Assembly: GCA_045643425.1 (NCBI GenBank) | Contig: JAZUKW010000072.1 | Coordinates: 1 to 6,036 of the forward strand | Source of the DNA: RGIG426 sp045643425 | Lineage (GTDB): Bacteria > Bacillota > Clostridia > Oscillospirales > Acutalibacteraceae | Direction of reading: 5' to 3' | Length of the DNA stretch: 6,036 bases | In this document: positions 1 to 5,439 of the stretch, piece after piece | How the letters are laid out: every line of letters starts with the position of its first letter | How positions within the stretch are numbered: the stretch's first letter is position 1 | Program-made: the position numbers and the translations under genes | The notes under the pieces: model-generated | The model's input: the letters and a program-made list of their open reading frames with translations, nothing else | Databases searched by the model: none | Told to the model about the DNA's origin: nothing

Positions 1-128
1 TTGCGTTTACGTTTGGTGGTCTTTTTGTTCAGGATGTGCGATTTGTAAGCTTTCGCGCGAAGGACTTTGCCGCCCTTGCTGAGCTTAAAGCGTTTTTTCG
101 CACCGCTGTGCGTTTTGATTTTCGGCAT
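1..128 (-). CDS. rpmI: 50S ribosomal protein L35 (partial, C-terminus off window)
   Basis: Small basic protein of the large ribosomal subunit. The 42 visible codons begin MPKIKTHSGAKKRFKL and continue through a Lys/Arg-rich stretch with SHILNKK and TKRKR, the well-known L35 N-terminal pattern; the family is about 65 residues, so roughly the last third lies beyond base 1. The ATG at 128-126 is preceded by a full AAGGAGG (143-137) with an 8-base spacer, so the start is secure. It lies 29 bases downstream of the infC stop, with no terminator between, and is therefore co-transcribed with it. The standard bacterial order is infC-rpmI-rplT, so rplT (L20) should follow outside the window. Expression is expected to be controlled with infC by the leader at about 690-826. 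Identification is secure. Confidence 0.97.
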   Translation of the reverse strand, partial: MPKIKTHSGAKKRFKLSKGGKVLRAKAYKSHILNKKTTKRKR

Positions 129-157
129 AATATTTTCCTCCTTAATAATGTGTGTTG

Positions 158-676
158 TTATTTGGCCGGCTTCGGTGCCAGGAACATCAGCATGTGGCGG
201 CCGTCAAGCTTGGCGGGTTTTTCGACCACAGCCGTTTCCTCGCACGCTTTCGCGAACCGATCCATAATGGTCTGCCCGAGCTCGGGGTGACCCATTTCAC
301 GGCCGCGGAACCGGATAGAAACCTTCACCTTGTTGCCCTGCTTCAAGAACTTGGTGGCTTGGCGCTGTTTGGTGTCGAAGTCGGCGACGTCGATGTTGAG
401 GCCGAGGCGCACCTCTTTCAGCTCCACCACGTGTTGGTTCTTGCGGGCATCCTTTTCGCGTTTCGCCTGCTCATAGCGGAATTTGCCGTAGTTCATCACG
501 CGGCACACCGGCGGCTGAGCGTTGGGCGAAATCATCACCAGATCCAGCTCCTGCTCGTCCGCGATTTTCTGCGCTTCCGCAGCGGACATAATGCCGAGCT
601 GTTCACCGGTTTCGCTGATCACACGGATCTCCGGATTGCGGATCTGCTCGTTGATCTGCATTTCTTTGTTAGCGAT
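158..676 (-). CDS. infC: Translation initiation factor IF-3, probable AUC start
   Basis: IF3 binds the 30S subunit, keeps it apart from 50S and proofreads the initiator tRNA-start codon match. The protein (172 residues from the chosen start) is the normal length. It has the N-terminal domain (INEQIRNPEIRVI at residues 8-20), the family signature RVMNYGKFRYEQAK at 59-72, a basic linker, and the C-terminal domain with KVSIRFRGREMGHPELG (118-134). The start is chosen as ATC at 676-674: GGAGG (689-685) lies exactly 8 bases upstream. The in-frame GTG at 685 is inside that Shine-Dalgarno sequence, and the first in-frame ATG (661) is 23 bases from it, too far, and would remove conserved N-terminal residues. 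Rare AUU/AUC starts are a known hallmark of infC and allow IF3 to repress its own translation. It is first gene of the infC-rpmI(-rplT) operon behind an attenuator. Function is certain; the exact start is strongly supported. Confidence 0.97.
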   Translation of the reverse strand: MANKEMQINEQIRNPEIRVISETGEQLGIMSAAEAQKIADEQELDLVMISPNAQPPVCRVMNYGKFRYEQAKREKDARKNQHVVELKEVRLGLNIDVADFDTKQRQATKFLKQGNKVKVSIRFRGREMGHPELGQTIMDRFAKACEETAVVEKPAKLDGRHMLMFLAPKPAK

Positions 677-684
677 ACTAAACA

Positions 685-689
685 CCTCC
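685..689 (-). promoter_or_regulatory. Shine-Dalgarno of infC (decides the AUC start)
   Basis: GGAGG on the minus strand, followed by the 8-base spacer TGTTTAGT and then ATC. The GTG that overlaps its last base cannot serve as a start because it has no spacing. The site lies 9 bases beyond the U-tract of the leader terminator, so ribosome binding needs transcriptional readthrough. Confidence 0.85.
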
Positions 690-826
690 GTAACAAATAA
701 AAAAGCGGGCAGTCTTGCCCGCTTAAAAATTTACTCAAGGGTATTTGCGATCATGAATAAACTTTATTGACCTGTCGGGAACGAGATCCGCAGGTGAAAG
801 CGGGTAAGGCTTTTCTTTATTGTGCA
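690..826 (-). ncRNA. infC 5' leader, candidate L20-type attenuation leader
   Basis: About 137 nt lie between the predicted transcription start and the infC Shine-Dalgarno sequence. Three elements are visible. A stem at 795-770 pairs ACCTG with CAGGT and extends inward with CGG/CCG past one bulged A. The segment CCCGCTT at 804-798 is complementary over 7 bases to AAGCGGG (724-718), the 5' arm of the terminator, so it could act as an antiterminator arm. A perfect intrinsic terminator sits at 724-699. In Bacillus, infC-rpmI-rplT is known to be repressed by L20 binding such a leader and favouring the terminator. The identification here rests on position and on mutually exclusive pairing, not on a covariance-model match, and the L20 contact site was not identified. 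Confidence 0.72.
699..724 (-). terminator. Intrinsic terminator/attenuator upstream of infC
   Basis: On the minus strand, AAGCGGGCA (724-716), loop AGAC (715-712) and TGCCCGCTT (711-703) form a perfect 9-bp, GC-rich stem followed by a T run (704-699, TTTTTT). It ends 9 bases before the infC Shine-Dalgarno sequence, inside the leader of the infC transcript, so it acts as an attenuator. It would also stop readthrough from the envelope operon upstream, which has no terminator of its own that I can see. Confidence 0.93.
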
Positions 827-832
827 AAGCAT

Positions 833-861
833 ATTGTAACACGCGCAAAGCGGTTTGTCAA
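833..861 (-). promoter_or_regulatory. Sigma-70/SigA promoter of the infC operon
   Basis: A perfect -35 TTGACA (861-856), a 17-base spacer, and a -10 TACAAT (838-833) preceded by TG one base upstream (841-840), which makes an extended -10. Transcription should start near 826-823. The -35 box contains the TGA stop codon of the preceding gene (860-858), so the two units abut with no spare intergenic DNA. Five of six -10 bases and all six -35 bases match consensus, as expected for a ribosomal-protein/IF3 operon. Confidence 0.92.
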
Positions 862-1463
862 GTGCTTTTTTTCTTTTTTCTGACAACGGTAAACACCACG
901 ACCGCCGCGGCTACGACCGCCAGCGCCACGTAGAAGATCCACGAGGAGAAAATGCCGCCGCCGTGGTATTCCACCGTGTATTTACCGTAGATCACCTCGA
1001 CGGGATTGCTCTCGCCGGAATAGGAGAAATCGCACCCGAGCTCAAAGTTAACGGGCTTTTTCTCCCCCTTCGGCACGTCCAGCTTAATCGACAGCGCCGC
1101 CGCCTTGTCATAGGTGTCGTCGAAGATCACTTTTCCGTCAACGCGCACCGTCAGCTTCAGCGCCTTCAAATACGCCACCGCCGCCTCATCGGTCGGCAGG
1201 TGAAAATCCGCCAGCGTCACCGTGGCGTTGCGCCCGGATTTGTTAAACAGCCACAACACGCCGTCGTCCCGGTGTTGACCGGCGGTCAGCGTCGGATACT
1301 CCCAAAAGCAGGACTCGTTTTGAGAGGGGGTCAATTCGGTCTCGCCGCTGTTGCGGGTAATGACCACCGTCGTCTCGTTGTCCAGCGGCTGGGCCGCGGC
1401 GGGCAACGCCGTAAGGCTCAGGCAAAGAAGCAGAACCGCCGTCACGCATAATACTCGTTTCAT
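858..1463 (-). CDS. Secreted, C-terminally membrane-anchored protein, beta-rich ectodomain
   Basis: I do not recognise a named family for this 201-residue protein. Residues 1-24 are a signal peptide (MKRVL, a Leu/Val-rich core, then ALPAAA with probable cleavage before Gln25). Residues 25-172 are extracellular and look like a beta-sandwich: alternating polar/hydrophobic strands such as GVLWLFNKSGRNATVTLADF (68-87), LTVRVDGKVIFDD (104-116) and LSIKLDVPKGEKKPVNFEL (124-142). This pattern resembles TasA/camelysin-like or COG1361-like surface domains, but only by eye. A transmembrane helix spans about 174-194, followed by the basic tail RKKKKST, so the protein is type I with a 7-residue cytoplasmic end. 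There is no LPXTG motif. The ATG overlaps the stop of the LamG gene by ATGA, with GGAGG (1478-1474) 10 bases upstream, so translation is probably coupled. It is the last gene of the envelope operon. Confidence 0.85.
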   Translation of the reverse strand: MKRVLCVTAVLLLCLSLTALPAAAQPLDNETTVVITRNSGETELTPSQNESCFWEYPTLTAGQHRDDGVLWLFNKSGRNATVTLADFHLPTDEAAVAYLKALKLTVRVDGKVIFDDTYDKAAALSIKLDVPKGEKKPVNFELGCDFSYSGESNPVEVIYGKYTVEYHGGGIFSSWIFYVALAVVAAAVVVFTVVRKKKKST

Positions 1464-2527
1464 TCGCCGCTCTCCTCCTCTTTCTTTCGCCGTTCCTCAT
1501 GCTTGTTCAGCGCAATAGTCAGCACCACCATCAGCACCACCAGCCCGCCCAGCACGTACCAGGTGAACATGGGAATGGTGATGTCTGAAAACGCGCTGCT
1601 GTTATCCGTATCCTTAAAGGTGTCGCCGCCGGATTGCTCCTCGGACGTCTCGCCCGCGGCGCTCACACCCGTTCCGGTCGGTGCGGTCGGCTCCGTCGGT
1701 GGCTTAAAGTCCAGCGTAGCACCGGAAGCCAGATACGCGATCTGCTCCGCGCTCAAAATGCCCTTGAACACCGCCACGTCGTCCACAAGACCGGACAGCG
1801 TATAGCTCTCCTCTCCGACCGTGCCGCCGATGCGCACACCGTTCGCGGCAAGCGTTTTGCAAGCGCCCTCCAACGGCTCCTCGAACCAATGGGTGCCGTT
1901 GATATACAGCTTGATGGCGCGCTTGCTGATCGTGACCGTCAAATGCGTCCACTCCTTTTGGCGAATGGCATAATCCACGCCGCCGGAGGTCATATTATAC
2001 GCCTGCACCAGCTTGCCGGCGCTTCCCGCGATCTTATATTCAAGGCACACGCCGTCCACGCGGTACACGGTTCCGTCCTCGCCCTGGCGCACGTTGTCGC
2101 GATAGGCGTGGAGGTTTAGGGTAAAGTAGTTATCCGCATCCCGATACACGGTAAACAGGTGCTGGTTGAGCTCGCCCTTCGGGTTGTCCGTCGCGCTGCC
2201 CAGCCAATTCACCCAGCCGGCCACCGTGATCTCGCCCCCGCAAAGAGCGGCGTTCGGATATTCGATATAGTCGCCGGCGCCGTTCAAATGTACCGCCTGA
2301 CCGTGAATACCGCCGTCTTCCCAATCCAGCGCGTCCAACGTGGTGATCGTACCGTTGCGCACCGCGATCACCCGCGGCGCCACTTTATCTTTTTCGCCGA
2401 TAATCACCACCTCGCCCTTTTGATACCCGGGCGTAATGGCCGCCGAAACCGGCACGGCCGCCGTCAACAGGACGGAAAGCACGCAGAGCAGCACAACCCC
2501 TGCGCGCCGCAAGCGGAGTTTTTTCAT
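1460..2527 (-). CDS. LamG/concanavalin A-like domain surface protein, membrane-anchored
   Basis: A 355-residue type I membrane protein. Residues 1-29 are a signal peptide (MKKLRLRR, hydrophobic core, PVSA cleavage site). About 55-268 form a LamG/concanavalin-type jelly-roll of the Laminin_G_3 kind: GQAVHLNGAGDYIEYP (76-91), EITVAGWVNW (99-108), EWTHLTVTISKRAIKLYING (192-211), and GLVDDVAVFKGILSAEQIAYL (246-266), the usual closing strand and helix. A Thr/Pro/Ser/Gly/Glu-rich linker (273-316) leads to a transmembrane helix (about 319-340) and a charged 15-residue cytoplasmic tail. Such domains often bind carbohydrate or protein ligands; no catalytic domain is present and the ligand is unknown. 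The start is ATG 2527, which has AAGGAG with 8 bases spacing; the upstream in-frame ATG at 2557 overlaps the ddl stop but lacks a ribosome binding site and would bury the signal peptide. It follows ddl by 26 bases and overlaps the next gene by 4. Confidence 0.9.
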   Translation of the reverse strand: MKKLRLRRAGVVLLCVLSVLLTAAVPVSAAITPGYQKGEVVIIGEKDKVAPRVIAVRNGTITTLDALDWEDGGIHGQAVHLNGAGDYIEYPNAALCGGEITVAGWVNWLGSATDNPKGELNQHLFTVYRDADNYFTLNLHAYRDNVRQGEDGTVYRVDGVCLEYKIAGSAGKLVQAYNMTSGGVDYAIRQKEWTHLTVTISKRAIKLYINGTHWFEEPLEGACKTLAANGVRIGGTVGEESYTLSGLVDDVAVFKGILSAEQIAYLASGATLDFKPPTEPTAPTGTGVSAAGETSEEQSGGDTFKDTDNSSAFSDITIPMFTWYVLGGLVVLMVVLTIALNKHEERRKKEEESGE

Positions 2528-2535
2528 CGCACATT

Positions 2536-2541
2536 CTCCTT
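2536..2541 (-). promoter_or_regulatory. Shine-Dalgarno of the LamG gene (decides its start)
   Basis: AAGGAG on the minus strand, 8 bases before ATG 2527. It lies downstream of the alternative ATG at 2557, so it can serve only the shorter form, which begins MKKLRLRR as a proper signal peptide should. Confidence 0.88.
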
Positions 2542-2553
2542 TTTTCGAAACAC

Positions 2554-3756
2554 TCATTTCTTGCCGGTGGAAAGTCCCGCGGCGGCACTCGCCAGCAGGT
2601 TGGTTTCATAACTGAAGGTCAGCGCCTGACGCTCGCGCTCGCGTTTGAACGCAAGCTGGATCATCCGGTCGAGCAGTTTTGCAAACGGCACGCCCGCCGC
2701 CTCCCACAGATAGAAGGAGAGCGAGCCGGGAATGGTGTTGATTTCGTTCACCCACAGTTCGCCGCTTTCCTTATCGTTCAAAAAGTCGATACGCGACACA
2801 CCGAGACAGCCGAGCGCCTTAAACGTCGCCACCGCGTATTCCTGCACCTGCTTCGTCATCTCGTCCGGAATATCGGCGGGGCATTTGCGTTTAAGTTGCT
2901 CCATACCGCCGGATTTAGCGCCTTTACTGCCGCCCTTGGAACCGCCGGACATATACTTGTCTGCATAAGTCAAAATTTTCTCCGCGTTGAGCGGCTCTTC
3001 GCAAGCCGACGCCTCAGCTTCGTACATATCGCCGAGCACCGAGCAGTTGATCTCGCGCAAATTCGGCACGGCGTGTTCGATCAGAATGCGCGCCGAGTAC
3101 TGCGCCGCCAAATCGAGCGATTTTTCAAGCGCCTCGCGGTCGTCCGCTTTGGAAATGCCGACCGAGCTGCCGAGGTTGACCGGCTTTACGATCACGGGAT
3201 AACCAAGCTCGCTCTCCACACGGTTCATCACGTCGTCGGGCGAGCCCGCATACTCCTGCCCCGTCACTTCGATCGCCGGAAGCACCGGCACGCCCGCCTC
3301 GCGCAAAACGGATTTCATACGCGCCTTGTCCATACCGAGCGCCGAGCTCGTCACGTCACAAGAGGCATACGGAACGCCGAGCAGCTCGAGATAGCCCATC
3401 AGCGTGCCGTCCTCCACGTTGGTGCCGTGCACCACCGGAAGCACCACGTCGAACGAACCGACCAGGTTGTTGCCCACTTTTTTTTGCGGGAAACGATACA
3501 TATCCACGCCGTTTTCACCTTTCATCAGCGTGACCTGCTCGCCTTTTTCGAGGCAAGCATCAATGTCAGCGTAATTTTTGATCTCCCCCATTGCCTCGCC
3601 GGTAAAAAAGCGGTTGTCCTTCGTCAGATACAGCGGGATCGCCTCGTATTTTTCGCGGTCAAGCGCATCAAACGCCTCTATTCCCGAAATAACAGATACC
3701 TCGTGTTCCACGCTGTGGCCGCCGAACAAAACGGCGACTCTCGTTTTCGTTGCCAT
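2554..3756 (-). CDS. ddl: D-alanine--D-alanine ligase
   Basis: Cytoplasmic ATP-grasp enzyme that joins two D-alanines with ATP to give D-Ala-D-Ala, the terminal dipeptide of peptidoglycan precursors. Visible motifs: VLFGGHSVEHEVSVISG at 9-25, with Glu17 aligning with the catalytic Glu of the family; HGTNVEDGTLMG at 110-121; KPVNLGSSVGIS at 191-202 (ATP/D-Ala binding); RIDF (322-325) and VNEINTIPG (336-344), supplying the Mg ligands Asp324, Glu338 and Asn340. The omega-loop keeps YADKY (264-268); a Tyr at this DKY position is typical of D-Ala-D-Ala enzymes, where D-Ala-D-Lac ligases have Phe or a different loop. At 400 residues it is longer than the usual 300-370, partly from a Gly/Ser/Lys-rich insert at 271-284. 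The first signature deviates from HGxxGEDG (Val114 for Gly). The start ATG has a weak AAAGGGG site 9 bases upstream; the gene lies 22 bases after the Mur ligase, a functional partner. Confidence 0.96.
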   Translation of the reverse strand: MATKTRVAVLFGGHSVEHEVSVISGIEAFDALDREKYEAIPLYLTKDNRFFTGEAMGEIKNYADIDACLEKGEQVTLMKGENGVDMYRFPQKKVGNNLVGSFDVVLPVVHGTNVEDGTLMGYLELLGVPYASCDVTSSALGMDKARMKSVLREAGVPVLPAIEVTGQEYAGSPDDVMNRVESELGYPVIVKPVNLGSSVGISKADDREALEKSLDLAAQYSARILIEHAVPNLREINCSVLGDMYEAEASACEEPLNAEKILTYADKYMSGGSKGGSKGAKSGGMEQLKRKCPADIPDEMTKQVQEYAVATFKALGCLGVSRIDFLNDKESGELWVNEINTIPGSLSFYLWEAAGVPFAKLLDRMIQLAFKRERERQALTFSYETNLLASAAAGLSTGKK

Positions 3757-3778
3757 TACACAAAACCCCTTTTCTTGT

Positions 3779-5413
3779 TTAGTCGTAGTTATCCGGTAAA
3801 TCGTTTTCTAAAAGCACCGTGCGCGTTCCGTTTACCGGCACGGTTTTCAGGTAATCCATCGCGTCCGCAAGCGACGCCGCCACGTAGATTTTGTCCTCGT
3901 CAAAGCCGGCGGACAAAAGCCCTTTTTTCAGCGGCGGTGCCTGCCGCTCGCCGACGAGGATCGCCAAGTCACAGCAATCCGCGGCGTAAGCGCCGAGCTC
4001 CTCGTTGAGCGGCGCCTCCCGCTCGCCGAGCTCCACCATGCCGGGCGTCACCAGCACACGCTCGCCCGAGAACGCTTTAAGCGTTTCCAGCGCGGAGCGG
4101 AAGCCCGCCGGGTTGGAGTTGAACGCATCGTCGATAAATCCATTCGGAAGCAGCTCCAAACGATGCCGCACCGGTTTCAGGAGCCGCACCGCATACACGA
4201 GCTTGTCGGCGGGGATCCCGAGCTCGGTGGCGAGCGCCAAGCAGCCGGTGATGTTCTGTACGTTGTGGCCGCCGAGCAGCTTCGTGCCGAACGCAGTCTC
4301 GACCCCGGATTTGTCCCGGAGCGTAAAGCGGCACCCGGCACCGGACACCGTTCCGTCAAGCGCGCGGTAATCCGCCGTGCTCTCGTCTTTCACGCCGTAG
4401 GTCACGACCGCCTTGCCGTCGCCGCGCCGCGCTTTTAATTCGGCGCAAATGCGCTCGTTGTCGGCATTGACGCAAATGAATCCGTTTTCGGGGATCGCGT
4501 CGTACAGCTCGAATTTGGTTTTTACGATATTCTCCACCGTGCCGAAGCTCTCGAGGTGCTGCTCGCCGATCGAGGTGAGCAGACCGTACTGCGGATGCAC
4601 GATGTCACAAATCTCTTTAATGTCGCCGACGTTGGTGGCGCCCATCTCCACGATAAACACCTCGTGCGACGATTTCAGCCGCTCGCGGATGGTGCGCACC
4701 ACGCCCATCGTCGTGTTGTAGCTTTCGGGAGTCATCAGCGTGTTATATTTCGTTGACAGCATCGAGTACAGAAAATTCTTCGTGCTCGTTTTGCCGTAGC
4801 TGCCGGTAATACCGATCACGGTAAGATCCTTGTGCTCCGCCAAAATGCGCTTGGCGTCTCGGATATACCAATTGGTGACCGCTTTCTCGATCGGCACGTT
4901 GACGACGTTCGCCAGCGGCACGAGCATCGGCGTCAAAACCAGCAGCACCGAAGCACCCACCGCCATTTTCCAATACGAGCCGAAGCCGACGAGATGCTCC
5001 CACAAAAGCACGATCACCGCCACCAAAACCGCAAACGTGACGAGCAGTCGCCACACACGTTTTGTGAACACCAGCGGCTTTTTCGCTTTTCGCGGCATCG
5101 CGTCAAGCAAGCCGCAAAACAGTCCCACGCAAGCTATCACCAAAAAATACAACGGCGGCACAAAAGAGAACAGCACCGACCGCAGCGCAAGAAGCAGCAG
5201 GGTCAAATAGCAAAGGAGGCGCGCCGGCGAATAGATCTGCGCCAAATGCTCTTTGCACCAATGACGGTATTCGTTGTTGTGGTATCCGGACAGCTGCAGC
5301 ATATGAACGTACCGCAGCGATTGCGCGACCGTGCAAATCAGCACCAGCGCCGCAAACAGAAAGAACCATCCGAACACGAACGGAAGCCCGTTTATCGAAA
5401 GTGTCAAAAGCAT
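3779..5413 (-). CDS. murF: Membrane-fused MurF-type Mur ligase
   Basis: MurF adds D-Ala-D-Ala to UDP-MurNAc-tripeptide using ATP. The 544-residue protein carries the MurF central and C-terminal domains: P-loop GITGSYGKTST (201-211), SYNTTMG (231-237), VEMGATNVGDI (255-265), SIGEQHLESFGT (281-292), KTKFEL (298-303; Lys300 is the probable carbamylated Lys), GGHNVQNITG (381-390), RHRLELL (416-422) and IDDAFNSNPAGF (427-438). The first 180 residues are not the usual UDP-MurNAc-binding domain. They hold four or five membrane helices (about 11-31, 65-84, 86-104, 121-141, 149-171), with LRYVHMLQLSGYHNNEYRHW (33-52) after the first. Normal MurF is about 450 residues and soluble. ATG 5413 has AAGGAG 8 bases upstream. 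Next-door ddl supports D-Ala-D-Ala as substrate, but the acceptor could be a membrane-bound precursor. The symbol reflects the family; whether this is the main MurF of the cell is open. Confidence 0.88.
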   Translation of the reverse strand: MLLTLSINGLPFVFGWFFLFAALVLICTVAQSLRYVHMLQLSGYHNNEYRHWCKEHLAQIYSPARLLCYLTLLLLALRSVLFSFVPPLYFLVIACVGLFCGLLDAMPRKAKKPLVFTKRVWRLLVTFAVLVAVIVLLWEHLVGFGSYWKMAVGASVLLVLTPMLVPLANVVNVPIEKAVTNWYIRDAKRILAEHKDLTVIGITGSYGKTSTKNFLYSMLSTKYNTLMTPESYNTTMGVVRTIRERLKSSHEVFIVEMGATNVGDIKEICDIVHPQYGLLTSIGEQHLESFGTVENIVKTKFELYDAIPENGFICVNADNERICAELKARRGDGKAVVTYGVKDESTADYRALDGTVSGAGCRFTLRDKSGVETAFGTKLLGGHNVQNITGCLALATELGIPADKLVYAVRLLKPVRHRLELLPNGFIDDAFNSNPAGFRSALETLKAFSGERVLVTPGMVELGEREAPLNEELGAYAADCCDLAILVGERQAPPLKKGLLSAGFDEDKIYVAASLADAMDYLKTVPVNGTRTVLLENDLPDNYD

Positions 5414-5439
5414 TGTGGTTTCTCCTTACTTCTAAAAAC

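Noticed and set aside
677..685. GTG start for infC at 685
   Set aside because: The GTG overlaps the Shine-Dalgarno GGAGG, leaving no spacing; ATC at 676 is correctly spaced.
152..700. A 182-codon plus-strand frame opposite infC
   Set aside because: The minus strand encodes unmistakable IF3; the plus frame is its shadow.
756..768. Palindrome AATAAAGTTTATT in the infC leader as an operator or hairpin
   Set aside because: AT-only arms with a one-base centre cannot form a stable hairpin, and nothing else supports a binding site.
2528..2557. Longer form of the LamG protein starting at ATG 2557
   Set aside because: It has no ribosome binding site and puts ten polar residues before a normal signal peptide; ATG 2527 has AAGGAG at 8 bases.
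2554..3756. Vancomycin-resistance D-Ala-D-Lac or D-Ala-D-Ser ligase (VanA/VanC type)
   Set aside because: The omega-loop keeps YADKY with Tyr and lacks the VanA-type loop, and no vanH, vanX or vanT neighbour is present.
2896..4008. A 370-codon open frame on the plus strand
   Set aside because: It lies antisense across ddl and the start of the downstream half of the Mur ligase gene, is rich in His and Arg as expected for an antisense shadow of GC-rich coding DNA, and matches no family I recognise.
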